Under the pieces are notes generated by a model. The model worked only from the letters and a program-made list of their open reading frames with translations. It was not told the origin of the DNA and searched no databases. A DNA stretch of 64,000 bases from the NCBI RefSeq assembly GCF_001522545.3, contig NC_031777.1, positions 1,934,787-1,998,786 of the forward strand. Direction: 5' to 3'. Position 1 is the stretch's first letter; each line of letters opens with the position of its first letter. The stretch is from Parus major. Taxonomy: Eukaryota > Chordata > Aves > Passeriformes > Paridae. A program made the position numbers and the translations under genes. This document shows positions 1 through 11,890 of the stretch, piece after piece.

Positions 1-1013
1 GGGAGAGGAATGAGGGATGGTAGGGTGGTGCCAGAGCGCTTCTGAATGACGTAAAGCCACCAAAATTCTCTCTGGCTCCCACCTGTGTTAGGTGGCTTGC
101 ACTGTCCCTTCATCTAGGTTGGAAGCTGTACTGGCTACAACCTTCATTAGGGGCTTTGCTGGATTTTTTCCCAGCTAGGACTTGCCAAACGAGCTCACTC
201 CAGCAGTCTGTCCAGACAAACCTGCCTGCACTGCTTGGAGAGTCGTATCAAAACCACAGTGGAGAAGAAGAGGCTTGTCTTGCTTTGCGGTGCCTCTTTG
301 AGCTCTGCTGCTTGATTTGTGCCTCAGCCCTCACGATGTTACAGAGAAGCTTGTCAGAATGGTTTTGTTGGAATGTGATGCTTCATCTAAGCCAAGGCAT
401 TTCACAGAGCAGAACCCATTCTGACAAAGCTGTCAGCCCAAAGCCTCTGAAGTCTCAGGCTGGCTGATCAAAAGAGGTGAGCATCTGCCTGCCTCGCTGT
501 TTCTGCTTTGGAAAGAGACATTAAATGCAACTTTATTTACTGGAAAGCTTTTGAAAATGGTTTTAAGTAAACAAACCAAACTGGAAAAAGCTGCTCTTCT
601 CAAGGCAGCTTTTAATGCTTTTATAACTGTCTGCCTCTGTCTGTACATGCTTGGGCCTTCAAATTCTAAACCCTTGTGAAAGACATGTTATTTCTTATTG
701 TTCATCCACTCTGCAATGCCACTCAGGTTTAAGAGAGGTTGATAAAACCACTAAGTTAATTACTGTTCAGGCAGATGTCTTGACATCTGTCATTTTCTAA
801 AGGTTTCTAGCTGTGACCTTGTTTTCAGCTGTTAATGGATCCAGTGGATTGTCCATTTCTGAACACTGATTTTCTGCTGGGTATCTAAACTGGAATATTG
901 AAAAGGCAAATGTTCTGTGAGACAAGCTACATTTAACTAAAATTCTTCTGCTTTCCATGTCATCTCTCTGTGTATCTGTGGTTTCACCACAGCTGTTCTG
1001 GTTTGTGTTTTAG
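1..1013 (+). other. KLHL20 intron, 3' part
   Basis: This stretch precedes the first visible KLHL20 exon and ends in an ordinary acceptor (TTTTAG at 1008-1013). No splice-bounded coding segment matching the missing BTB/BACK part was found. The short open frames here lack recognisable homology. Nothing else is seen. Confidence 0.7.
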
Positions 1014-4000
1014 GTCCTGCAGCACGTCCGCCTGCCCCTGCTGAGTCCCAAGTTTCTTGTGGGTACAGTGGGTTCTGATCCACTCATTAAGAGTGATGAG
1101 GAATGCAGGTAAATCTCCTCAGCCATTTACAGAATTGGATTATGTTGTCCTCTAAAGCTGTGCTCATTTGTCACTGGTAAATGGGTGATGCTTCACAATT
1201 TCATCTTTGGCAGCTGGGAGGATAGGAGAAACAAGAAAAATAGTTTTCTGTTTGCATAATAGTCACTGGTGTGCCCTAGAAGTTGTTTTGTTCTTTCAAG
1301 TTTTCAGTGAAATAGCAAACTTTGAGTGTGAAGTTTGACTGTTGGTAAAAGACCTTTCAGTATATTGATTTTCATTTTGCCTTTCTTTTCCCCCTCTCTA
1401 GTCATGGCCTTTTATTACAGCTTAGCACTTGCATGGCTTTCACGATGATCTCAGTGGGACCCAAAGTAGTTTTTCTGTGTAGAATGTCTGCACTTTGATA
1501 ACTGTATTGGACACTGGGAATAGAGTCTGTTCTTTCCCACAAGGATAATGCAGGGAAGTTGTCATTTCCTCCTCCCATGAGTCTCACCTTTCTGGTTCTA
1601 CAGAGTTCTGTATCACCCACAAAGCACATGGTTTATCTTGTGCATATGGTAAAGAAGATCAGGGCATAGGCTAAATTGTTCTCTTCTTGAATAAGCATTC
1701 ATACTGGGGGAATTCTACATCTGTAGAGGGAAGGAGGACTTTTTTGTTCTTTTTTGTTTTATTCAAGGGTTTGGAATATTAGGATTAGTCCAGGTGGCAA
1801 GTTATGAATGGATGGACAGTGTGAGCTGGCCAGAGCTGATGGAGAAAATATTCATCAGAAGGGTACTATCTCCATCTATTGGTCATGTGTGTATTATGTA
1901 TTTGTGTGCTTTCCAACTCCTGTTCTCTTCTGAGGCAAAACCACTGACTGGTAAGTTTTAGCTTGAGGCAGGCTGGGTTTTTCTTTTCTGCACAGTAAGC
2001 CTGACAAATCTCTTGTCATAGTATTTTTTTTTATCAATCTTTTTATAGCAAGCTATATCTATTATTAACTCTGGCCAAGCACTGGTGCTGGTTTGCTGCT
2101 GTCACTGTGTCAGTGGCTTGTAAACAACCAATGAATATTTGGGTGACAGAGCTCATTTAACCAGAGCTGTTCATGCTCTTCTCGTGTAACTTGTGAATAC
2201 CTGAGGTGCATGACTAGTGCTGGCTGCTCTTCCCATCAGTTCTGATTCGCCCCTTCTCCAGAGACTGAGCTCTGGGGGTTAATATTTTCCTGTCTTGCAC
2301 AGGGATCTGGTGGATGAAGCCAAAAACTACCTGCTGCTGCCCCAAGAGCGGCCGCTGATGCAGGGACCGCGAACGAGGCCGCGCAAACCCATCCGCTGTG
2401 GAGAGGTGCTGTTTGCAGGTGTGTGCCCTGCAGGTGTGTGTGGTGCCAGCAGGAGATGGTGGAGGGCCTGGAGGGGCCCATGTGAGGAGCAGCTGAGATC
2501 TCTTGGTCTATTCTGCCTGAAGACACTGAGAGGAGAGCTCATCATGGTTTGAAGCTTCCTTGTGAGGGGAAGAGGAGGGGCAGGCACTTATCTTGGCTCT
2601 CTGGTAACCAGCAATGGAACCCGAGGAAATGGCCTGGAGCTGTGTCAGGGGAGGCTTAAACTGGTTATTAGATAAAGATTCTTCACCACAGTAGAGTCTG
2701 GCACTGGAACTGACTCCCCCAGGCAGTGGTCACAGCACCAGGCCTGACAGAGCTCCAGAAGCGTTTGGACAACACTCCCAGACACGTGGTGGGATTCTTG
2801 GGGCCGTCCTGTGCAGGGCCAGGAGCTGGACTTCAATCCCTCCAACTCGGGATATTCTGATTCTGATGTATTTTTCCCTCCTGGCTTAAGCCAGAAGACT
2901 CCAGGCAGGATTTTCTGGTGGTGTTGTTCCCATGAAGTCTTCACAATCTATTTCTGATGTGACCTGTGCATTAATATTTGAAAGCTTGAGTTAAATTATG
3001 CTTTCTTACGTGATTCCTTTGGCGCTGCGAGTGCCGCAGCATTTCCAAACTTCAGTTCATTCTCTTGAAAATCTCACTCTATTTTGTCACTACAAACCTC
3101 AGAGGGAGTGACTCAGAGACAAGTCTGAAGGGGTGATTTGTGCCAGGGGCACAGGCAGTTTGTGAGTGTTTTTGTGACCGTGTTCTTGGTGTTTGGCTGC
3201 AGTGGGGGGCTGGTGCAGCGGGGACGCGATTTCCAGTGTGGAGCGCTACGACCCCCAGACCAACGAGTGGAGGATGGTGGCTTCCATGAGCAAGAGGCGC
3301 TGTGGCGTCGGGGTCAGCGTCCTGGACGACCTCCTCTATGCTGTGGGAGGCCACGACGGCTCCTCTTACCTTAACAGTGTGGAAAGGTAGGTCTCCATAA
3401 GGCCCCTGTGCAGAATTTCAGCTCTGAATGTTTAAACCTGGGTGCAGCCTCTTAAGAACGAGTTCATTTTGCCCTGTGTGTTCTTATTTCCTCCTGCCTT
3501 GCACACCCCTGGTGCAGAACGCTTTGTGTCACATTATCCCAGCTTAATGGGATGAGCCAAAGCCTCTGGATAAGGAAGGAATCTCTAGGAGATGGGTCTG
3601 GGTATATTGTTGGGAGGAGTGGTGATCCTGGTTAACCTTCCTTCCAATTGCAGGTTTGTTTTTAGCCTTGTAGAGGAAGGTGAGGTTACAATGAGCATTT
3701 CTTAGATGCTGAGAGAAAGATCCTGGAATTTTATTGTGAAGTGGCAACTTGAGAATTAAGGAACCTTGGCACATAGACAGAAGAAGGAAAATGGGTCAGT
3801 TTTAGGCTTGTGAAAGATTAAAGTCAAACAAGTTTTACCAAGCTTCCTGTTTCTGGGAGCTGCATAGGACAATTTCTATGCCTGAAAGCCAAATGACTCA
3901 AGCTCTCCTACTACTCTAAATCTTGGCCCTGTAACAAACCCAATGAGCTGTGCAAATATCTTCTCCCACCTTGAGCCTCCCCTTCTTTCCACCTATCTCC

Positions 4001-7000
4001 TTGAATGCTCCCAACTTCCCAAATCATGACCCCTAGTGTTGTATCTCCCACGTCCTGCACTTCCTTGCTATGCACTGTATTTCTTTGTCTCTGCATTCCC
4101 AAGTCCATCTTGTTCTTCCTTATTTTATCTGGAAGTCCCAGTGCTGGCTGAGTTCCTGTGTGAACTGCAGGGAACAGAGCAGAGTTAACTCTGGCTGCTG
4201 CTCTTTGCTGCAAGTTACCACACGCCAGCTAGTCTCTCTCAGGAACCAGAACCTTTGATCTTCAGCTTGATTCATCCCAGCCTGCAGTTTGAACATCCCT
4301 GGAATAACACGTGCTGGATGCATTGTATCACTTCAGGGCTTTTATCCTGCTTACAAAGAGCTGTGTTGCAGTTGGAGCTCAGGATAGGCAAGTTTCACAG
4401 CCTTAGTACAGCTCCCAAGCATGGGAGAGTCTGAAGCAGACCTAAGCAGGTAATTTGTGCTTTTTGTTGTTTTTTTTTTTTTTCCAGGTATGATCCAAAG
4501 ACCAATCAGTGGAGCAGTGATGTGGCTCCCACCAGCACCTGCAGGACCAGTGTTGGAGTAGCAGTTCTTGGAGGTTACCTCTATGCTGTGGGTGGCCAGG
4601 ATGGTGTCTCTTGTCTCAACATTGTGGAGAGGTACATTTTAATTACAAAAAAGCCAAAGAAGAGTGGGGCACGGCAAGAAAAAGGCTCTCTTAGAAGGGT
4701 GCAGCTGATGCAGATGAGCTAGAGAGGAGATAGGGATTTTTGTTTGGGGAGAATAAAGTCAGTCTTCCTGCCCCTTTGTGAAGATGTCAGCACTTCACTC
4801 AGCTCTGGTGTTTATTCTTTTGCCAGGTATGATCCCAAAGAAAACAAATGGACTCGAGTGGCTTCCATGAGCACCAGGCGCCTGGGAGTGGCGGTGGCTG
4901 TGCTGGGAGGCTTTCTCTATGCTGTGGGAGGCTCTGATGGAACATCTCCTCTCAATACTGGTATGCCTTTTGCTGTCCCTTAATCCCAGTCAGGGCTTGT
5001 CCTGGGAGCCCATCATGTCCCCAGATGGCTGTTGAATATCTTAGTGATCAGTTTGTGGAGCTTTTTCTTCTTTAAATATTGTTTTGCCGTACAATAACTC
5101 ACTCTCCAGACTTGTGAGCCCCTGTTACCTGGCTGTGTGTCATATTTTTACTTTCTCAGTGCTTCATTTGGCAATATGCCCTGAATGCAAGGACATCCTG
5201 AATACAAGCTTGTTTGCATAGCAGTTGCAAGCACTTTTTTATTTTTTGTAAATTCCTACAGCAGCCACTTTTGCTGTAGAAATCACAGAATCACAAGGTT
5301 GGAAGAGACCTCCAAGGTCATCAAATCCAACCCAGCCCTACCACCTCAACTAAAGCATGGCACCGAGTGCCACATCCAGAGATGGTGAGTCCAACACCTC
5401 TCCAGGCAGACCATTCCAATAGTTCATCACTCTTTCTGTAAAAAACTTTTTCTTAATATCCAACCTGTATTTCCCTTGGCACAGCTTCAGACTGTGTCCT
5501 CTGGTTCTGTCAGCTGCTGCCTGGAGGAAGAGACCGACCCCACCTGACTGCAACCACCTTTCAGGGAGTTGTAGAGAGTGATAAGATCACCCCTGAGTCT
5601 CCTTTTCTCCAGGCTAAACAACCCCAGCCCCCTCAGTTACTCCTCACAGGGCTTGTATTCCCCTCACCAACCTTGTTGCCTCCTCTGGACATGCTCAAGC
5701 ACCTCAATGTCCTTCCTAAACTGAGGGGTACAGCACTCGAGGTGTGGCCTCACCAGTGCTGAGTACAGGGGAAGAACAACCTCCCTGCTCCTGCTGGCCA
5801 CACCATTCCTGATCCAGGCCAGGGGCCATTAGCCTCCTTGGCCACCAGAGCACACTGCTGGCTCACTGTTCAGCTGGCTGGTGACCAGGAAGGAAGGTGC
5901 CAAAGGTAAAACTGCTGCAGTTCAGTTTGTAGCACTGCAGATCCCTCTCGAGTGAAGATCCGAGTGTGATTGATGCCAGAGACAGGAGAGAGAGACTAGC
6001 AAGAATTCTTTGGAAGAAAAGAGAGAAGAAACAGGTTCATGGCATTTTTGGTGTGTACAAATTGGGTCCAAAAGTTCTCTGTCTGCCAGCCCTGCTGACC
6101 AAAGACTTTCCCTTCCTCTGCAGTGGAACGCTACAACCCCCAGGAGAACCGCTGGCACACGATAGCCCCCATGGGCACGAGGAGGAAGCACCTGGGCTGT
6201 GCTGTGTACCAGGACATGATCTATGCTGTGGGAGGCAGGGATGACACCACAGAGCTCAGCAGTGCCGAGAGGTACAACCCACGCACCAACCAGTGGTCTC
6301 CCGTGGTGGCCATGACGTCCCGGCGGAGCGGGGTGAGTGCGGCTTGGTGGGATCGTCCACCAAGGGATGTGGGGCTGGGAACACCAGGATGAGGGTGGGG
6401 ACCCTTCCAGAGCCACCACTGGCACCCCTGGGAATGTCCCTGTCTGCCAGGATGTGGGGCTGGAACCCTTGGGAATGCTGGGATTGAGGGCAGGACCCCT
6501 GGGATCACTTCTGTGCGGCCAGGATGAGGTCAGGACCTTCAGGATAGGGATCAGGACACCCAGGATGGGGTCAAGACCTTCAGGATTGAGGTCAGAATCA
6601 CTGGGATCACTTCTGTGGGGCCACGATGAGGTCAGGACCTTCAGGATAGGGATCAGGATACCCAGGATGGGGTCAGGACCTTCAGGATTAAGGTCAGAAT
6701 CACTGGGATCACTTCTGTGGGGCTGGGATTGGGGTCAGGACACTTGGGATGGGGTCAGGATGCTCAGGATTGGAGTCAGAACCCCCAGAATTGCTTCTGT
6801 GGGGCTGGGATTGGGGTCAGGACCCCCAGGATTGGGTCAAGACCTTCAGGATTGGGGTCAGAACCCCTGGGATCACTTCTGTGGGGCCGGGATTGGGGTA
6901 AGGACACTTGGTCAGGATGCTCAGGATAGGGGCCAGGACCCCTGGGAAATGCATCTGTCCCCCGGGATTGGGGTCAGGATTCCTGGGATGGGGTTGGGAC

Positions 7001-10000
7001 AGAGGTCACAACCCAAGTCACAGCCCTTTTGGTTCCACGGCCATTCCCTGGGAATGCCACTGGGATTTGGGATGGCTCCTGTCCCCTCTGGGATGGCTCC
7101 TGTCCCCAGGCCATCCCCCATGTCCCTTGGGCTCGCCCCTCTGTCCTTGTCACATCCAGGCACTGCTCCGGTGCCACCCCTGCTTCCCTTTGTCACCATG
7201 TGGGGACAGCCTGGGGCAGAGTGTCACTCTGCTTGTGGGGAGGGCACAGGGCAGGGTGTCATTGTCACTCTGCTTGTGGGGAGGGCACAGGGCAGGGTGT
7301 CACTGTCACTCTGCTTNNNNNNNNNNNNNNNNNNNNNNNNNNNNNNNNNNNNNNNNNNNNNNNNNNNNNNNNNNNNNNNNNNNNNNNNNNNNNNNNTGTC
7401 ACTCTGCTTGTGGGGAGGGCACAGGGCAGGGTGTCATTGTCACTCTGCTTGTGGGGAGGGCACACAATTATGTCAAAAAAAAGTGTCAGCCTTCTCACGA
7501 GGCTCTCCTGCTTCCTCTGCATCTTCACCTCTTTCCTTTGAGGGAAGAGGTTTGCAGAAAAGCTCTCTAGCAAGACTACAGGGTGAAGAGATAGCCAAGT
7601 CACCCCACAAACAGCTGTTTAGGATGGGGAAATGAGTCATTTGAGGGTGTTTTTAAATATTTTTGGGCCCTTATATGTGGTCAACTAAGCTTGAAGCAGA
7701 GGAGCTTATAGGTGACATAGCTGTATTTGGTATGAGATACCACTGAAGGACGCTATCAAATTAGTACCTGGATCTCTCTGGATGAATAAGGAGGTGAAAA
7801 CACCCACTTGCTCAGAGGAAAACGCTGGGAAATTGGGTTAGCACGTGTTTAGATACATATTCCCAGCAGACTCTCCTTGCCTGGAGGCGTGTGTGGGAAC
7901 AGGGTTCCTGGCCCTTCACTGAGGCTGTTGCCTCTCCTGACTGAATCCTGTGACAGCATCAGCTGCTGATGGTGGTGCTTTCTTGTGAACAATGCATTAC
8001 TGCAGTGTTTTCTGCAGCCATCGTGGTTGGGGAGATGCAAATGATGTGAATGTTTATAATTAGATATTGGATTATGTAGTGAAGAGAGGGTTAGTGCTGT
8101 CTGTGTGTTAGTGTTCCAGTGTCTGGTGAGGCAAGGATGAATCACAGTTTGAGCAACCACTGGTTTTGGAGGCAGAGAGCACATATTCATTTCTGTTCTC
8201 CATGCACAGAGTGAGCTGTCCAACACTGTCCACTTTAGTTTCTCATTAGACATTGACTTTTTATCAGCTGCTTCTGTTTTTGCTTTCCATGGAAACTGCT
8301 AAACACCTGCCCTCAAAGCCAAAACAGGGGACCATTTTGCAGTGTGTACCTTCTCTTTTCTCTGTTACACTCCACATTTTCCACTGGAAGTGATCATGTT
8401 TTTGATGTTTCAGTGATTTTGTGCTTCTGCAGAAAGACTAAATAGAAAGTCTGGAGGTCAAGGTGCTTACAGATGGTCCAAGCCCCAATCTGAGAGGTCT
8501 GGGATCAGGGGCTTACCTGTGGTTCTGCTACTTTAACCAAGTGTTGTGGGCTGGTAGATATTCTGCTTGGGGAAGAATTTCAGTCCAGAATGTAATTTTT
8601 TTATGAAAAAGGTTTGTATTCTCATGTATTTATCATCATTCAGATGGTTCTACTTCTTGTATCTGACAATAAAGGAAACCTTTTGCTTTTTCTTTGAGAG
8701 ATTCTCTGTTCTGAGATACACATTTAACTTTCAATGTCTCATTTTTTAGGGTATTCTATTTGTGCCTAAAGGAAAAAAAAACCCAACCCTCTCCTGCAGA
8801 CTAACCAAACATGGTTATTAAATAGTTCTATTAATATTTTCATTTTAACCCTTCATTTCAGGACATCCCAGCTAAGTAGCTGTTGTTTGTTGGCTGTTTT
8901 GCAGGTTGGCCTGGCCGTGGTGAATGGACAGCTGATGGCAGTGGGGGGCTTTGATGGCACAACGTACCTGAAGACCATTGAGGTGTTTGATCCAGATGCT
9001 AACACGTGGAGGTAACTTGAATTTGGGTGACAGTCAGACAGTGAAATCCAGCTGGAGCTGTCCCAGGCAAATTAGGGATGTGGTACACACCATAGCAGAG
9101 AACTTGAGTGGGGTAGAACCATCACAATGCTCCCATTTTGGTTTCTTGCCTTGCAAGAAAGAATCACAAAATATCCCAGTTTTCCCCTTCTTTTCATTCT
9201 GGGCTGAGTCTCTCCTGCTTCCCTGAGCTTGTCCTTAGCAAAAGGAGCTCACAGCCACCATGTAGAATTTGGCCTGTTCATTTCTTGCTTTCAAGCTGAG
9301 GCAGTGATTTCTGAATCCTTTTGAAGGAGCTGAAACACTTCAAGCACATGATGTTATTCCCTTTTAAATCAGCAAGATTCAGCCACTGGAAGAATGTCCA
9401 AGCTGAGACAAATAATATGAAATTGTTGATCAAAATTAACCCTTTATATATAAGGATCTTTTGAACTGTTGAGGAGAGAGTAGTACATACATCAGATTCC
9501 TTAGTGGAATGGTTTCAGCTACTCCCTGTGACAGTCCAGAGTTAGGAGTTACTGCCTGGCAGGCATTCACACAGTTTGGGAGATTATTCAAGGTATTACT
9601 AGCTTGTGTTTTTTTTTTCTTCACTGAACTCAATGTGGGTGACCAGCTTCTGTGGTCTTCCCTTTCTTTTCTATCTCAAGGATATTTTTTATTTGTGCAG
9701 CTAGACTGAGAAACGATTCTGATGCAATTTGGCTTTAACAAAGCTGTTGGGAGAACTTGCTTCTCCTGTTCCTGCCAGCAGACTCCAGTGGCACAGAGGG
9801 GATATGCAGCTGGAGTGTGTAGGGATCTGATATCCCAATGAAATGCAGACACCATTGCAGTCAACAGATGGTGCTTGGGATGTGTTATATCTTGGTTGCA
9901 TCAGCTGAATGTCAGGGTTTAGAAATATAAATTAAATTAGTTGAATTGTGAGGACTAAGCCTAGTCCTGTGTTACCCAAAACATAGCCTAAGGTCAGCTG

Positions 10001-10390
10001 CAGCCTACAGAGTTCTTCTGTCTTGCACATTACCAGACAGGGAGCAGGAAGTATTTATTTGACAGAAATTTGGTGTCAAAACAAGCAGCAGTTGCTGTTC
10101 TGAGAGAGAAGGGCACGAGCAAGTACAGCTGTTTACTTTTGAAGTGTGAAAGATGCGTGCCCCACAACCACTTCTTCTTCACAGCCCACTTTAAGCAGAC
10201 ATTAATGATGGTAACACAGTTCAGCCTTCCCCATGGCAGCTCCCAAGGGTTGGTGATCCCATGGAGGATGTGAGCCAGCGTGTGAATGGAATTTTGTCTC
10301 CGCAGGTTGTACGGCGGGATGAACTACCGGCGGCTGGGCGGAGGCGTGGGGGTTATCAAAATGACACACTGTGAATCTCATATATGGTAA
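1014..10390 (+). CDS. KLHL20: KLHL20, 3' part: end of BACK region and all six kelch repeats (partial, 5' end outside window)
   Basis: KLHL20 is the substrate adaptor of a CUL3 ubiquitin ligase, with known mammalian substrates DAPK1 and PML. Eight exons are read: 1014-1108, 2303-2418, 3203-3386, 4488-4631, 4827-4960, 6124-6332, 8905-9011 and 10306-10390 (TAA at 10388). All have AG/GT borders and phases that join in frame, giving 1,074 nt or 357 residues; the human protein has 609. The first exon reads [20 protein letters not shown], the end of the BACK region. The following exons carry six kelch blades with the usual double glycine (AVGG) and a spaced Tyr/Trp, for example [20 protein letters not shown] and [20 protein letters not shown]. 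The protein ends THCESHIW, as in mammals. The match to human KLHL20, recalled from memory, is near identity. BTB and most BACK exons must lie upstream of position 1. No frameshift or premature stop was seen. Confidence 0.97.
2600..2868 (+). mobile_element. CR1 LINE 3' fragment, + orientation, in KLHL20 intron
   Basis: The sequence follows the 3' region of avian CR1: an 'aatggcctggagctg' block, a 'gggaggcttaaactgg' block, a 'ttcttcaccac' block, then a degenerate terminal ATTCTGATTCTGATG. It is diverged and 5' truncated, the usual state of CR1 copies. Boundaries are by eye, within about 20 bp. Confidence 0.75.
5278..5890 (-). mobile_element. CR1 LINE 3' fragment, - orientation, with relic of ORF2 C-terminus
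   Basis: The + strand starts with the reverse complement of a CR1 3' end (AATCACAGAATCACAAGGTTGG) and runs about 600 bp through typical CR1 blocks. On the minus strand a 67-codon open frame (5350-5553) reads [20 protein letters not shown] followed by [13 protein letters not shown], which resembles the C-terminal tail of CR1 reverse-transcriptase polyproteins. It is a dead fragment in the KLHL20 intron between exons 4827-4960 and 6124-6332. It is the longest CR1 copy in the window. Confidence 0.88.
6370..7010. repeat. GC-rich minisatellite in KLHL20 intron, period about 101 then 83 bp
   Basis: The block around 'cacttctgtggggc' recurs near 6507, 6610, 6711, 6793 (variant) and 6877, so spacing is about 103, 101, 82 and 84 bp. 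Each unit is built from short sub-repeats of the type 'caggattggggtcagga'. The array starts within about 40 bp of the donor at 6333. It keeps several frames open on both strands (for example + 6337-7635), but these translate to low-complexity repeats and are not genes. Confidence 0.85.
7215..7470. repeat. Minisatellite, period about 43 bp, interrupted by an assembly gap
   Basis: Units of the form 'gtcactctgcttgtggggag' plus 'ggcacagggcagggtgtca' lie head to tail on both sides of a run of unknown bases at 7317-7396. At least two copies precede and two follow the gap. True copy number is unknown, because the 80 N probably mark unresolved array. Confidence 0.85.
7317..7396. other. Assembly gap (80 N) inside minisatellite
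   Basis: There are eighty consecutive N. The flanks are the same 43-bp tandem unit, so the gap most likely hides further copies rather than unique sequence. Confidence 0.99.
7471..8904 (+). other. KLHL20 intron, unique sequence
   Basis: Ordinary AT-rich intron leads to the acceptor TTTTGCAG before exon 8905-9011. No repeat family, RNA gene or extra exon was recognised. Confidence 0.6.
9012..10305 (+). other. Last KLHL20 intron
   Basis: The intron is bounded by GTAACT and CCGCAG. Both flanking exons are split in the AG|G arginine codon used throughout the kelch domain. No repeat or additional exon was recognised in its 1.3 kb. Confidence 0.75.
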
Positions 10391-11010
10391 GCTTCCAGAG
10401 GGAGGGAGTCCCCTGCCTTCTCATTCCTAGAAAAAACTGAAGAGACTTGTTGACACTGGACCTCTTTGCAGCTCTAGTATGCACGGTCTAGATCCAATGT
10501 AACTCTTTGCCGGTGAACTCTTTCTATGGAATTATAAAAATTGACTTCTGTGAGAGTGTGCCCAGCGGGAGACCACGTTGTCAGACTCCAGGGAACCACT
10601 GGACAAAAGTAGAAGTGTTGCTTATGTCCGTATTTTTTCTAAATAGTTCTACATTTTTTGAATAAACCAAACTGTAACAGTTATTGTAGCGTAAAGGATG
10701 CTGATGTAGAGCCTACACTCTGTACTGGGAGTCTGGCCAGGAGGAGGGATTCCTGCTTTCCCTCCTGCTGTGGGAGCAGTGGATATGGCAGATGTTTGGT
10801 GGGTGAAAGAGAAAAAGTGATACAGAAAACATTGCTTTTGCCTTATTTACAGAGAGCTTCAAAAAAAAAAGTACTTGACCTGCAAGGTGCCACCTTTGCA
10901 CAGAAGCTTTTCTGTGCACAGAGTATATTTATTTTTTCATTTGATTTGTATCATGTATTTTCTTTGTATCGCTCACAGTGATGATTCCAGCTCTTTATAT
11001 ACATCTCTGT

Positions 11011-11072
11011 GTGTGCATATATATATATATATATATGTATTTTATATATGTATATATATATATGTATATGTG
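11011..11072. repeat. TA/TG microsatellite in KLHL20 3'UTR
   Basis: Two runs of alternating AT (about 11017-11037 and 11041-11066) are separated and flanked by TG steps. Confidence 0.95.
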
Positions 11073-11343
11073 TGACTTGCATTTCGACCAGCTGGTGGTT
11101 TAGGCAGGGCTGTGTCCTGCCAGCTACTGTGGTTCCAACCCTTGTGGTATGATTTGGGGTCTCTTAGAGGACAGGAGAGCTGTGAGGATGGGTGCTCTGA
11201 GTATCTTTTCAGAACTGGAACTCTCATCACTCGACTGAGTCAGTGAAGTACCCCAGAAGGGTGAGAGGAGAAGGATTTCAAACAAAGCCTTTTTATTGTG
11301 CAAAAGTTCAGCTTTTCTCTCCTCTCTCCTGTATGTGAACCCG

Positions 11344-11890
11344 TGCTGGTTTGAAGGTGAACCAGTGAGAGGAATTAACCCCACACAAATACCCTGTGAG
11401 AGATTTCAAGTCAGAGTTCCAGTTCAATAGAAAGATTACAATAAATGCAATGAATACAGAAAGACTGGCTTAAAACCAGTACCAGTTAAACAGTGCTTGC
11501 AGCCCCCCAGAGTGATGGATGAGGTCTTGTTAAAAGTGCTGGTCCTGGTCCTTCTCTGGATGTCCAGTGGTGGTGGTTGTGTCCAAGTCCCAACCTCCCA
11601 GATCACAGACCCTTAAAATCTAGGCTGGAATGTTCAGTCCCTCCTCCAGGGTGGGGAGTTTCCCAATGGAATGACGGAATCCTATGAGTCCTAGGATATT
11701 TTGGGAAGTCCTTGATGGCTCATTGGCAGAGATGACCCCCCCCTTAGGCTGGGTGTAGTTGTAACTTTGTGAAGGCTGGGAGAACACTGCACCCAGCTCA
11801 CAGCTGTTACAAACATTAACAGTTCATCAGGAATAATGCAAGATGGGTGTGGAATATAGTTAGGCTACACCCACACGGATACTTTCTCCT
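11344..11890 (-). mobile_element. Probable solo LTR of an avian endogenous retrovirus, - orientation
   Basis: Read on the minus strand, the segment has LTR-like architecture: an AT-poor first part, a TTTATTGTAATC poly(A)-signal-like stretch near 11,440, and a terminal 'gttcaccttcaaaccagca' block resembling the ends of bird ERV LTRs. No internal retroviral gene is present, so it would be a solo LTR. The 11,344 end fits the TG...CA rule; the other end is approximate, and I could not find a target-site duplication by eye. The family assignment is from memory, and a diverged non-LTR repeat is possible. Confidence 0.45.

Noticed and set aside
6337..7635. 432-codon + strand open frame across the KLHL20 intron
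   Set aside because: It starts inside exon 6124-6332 out of frame, runs through two minisatellites and the N gap, and translates to low-complexity repeats.
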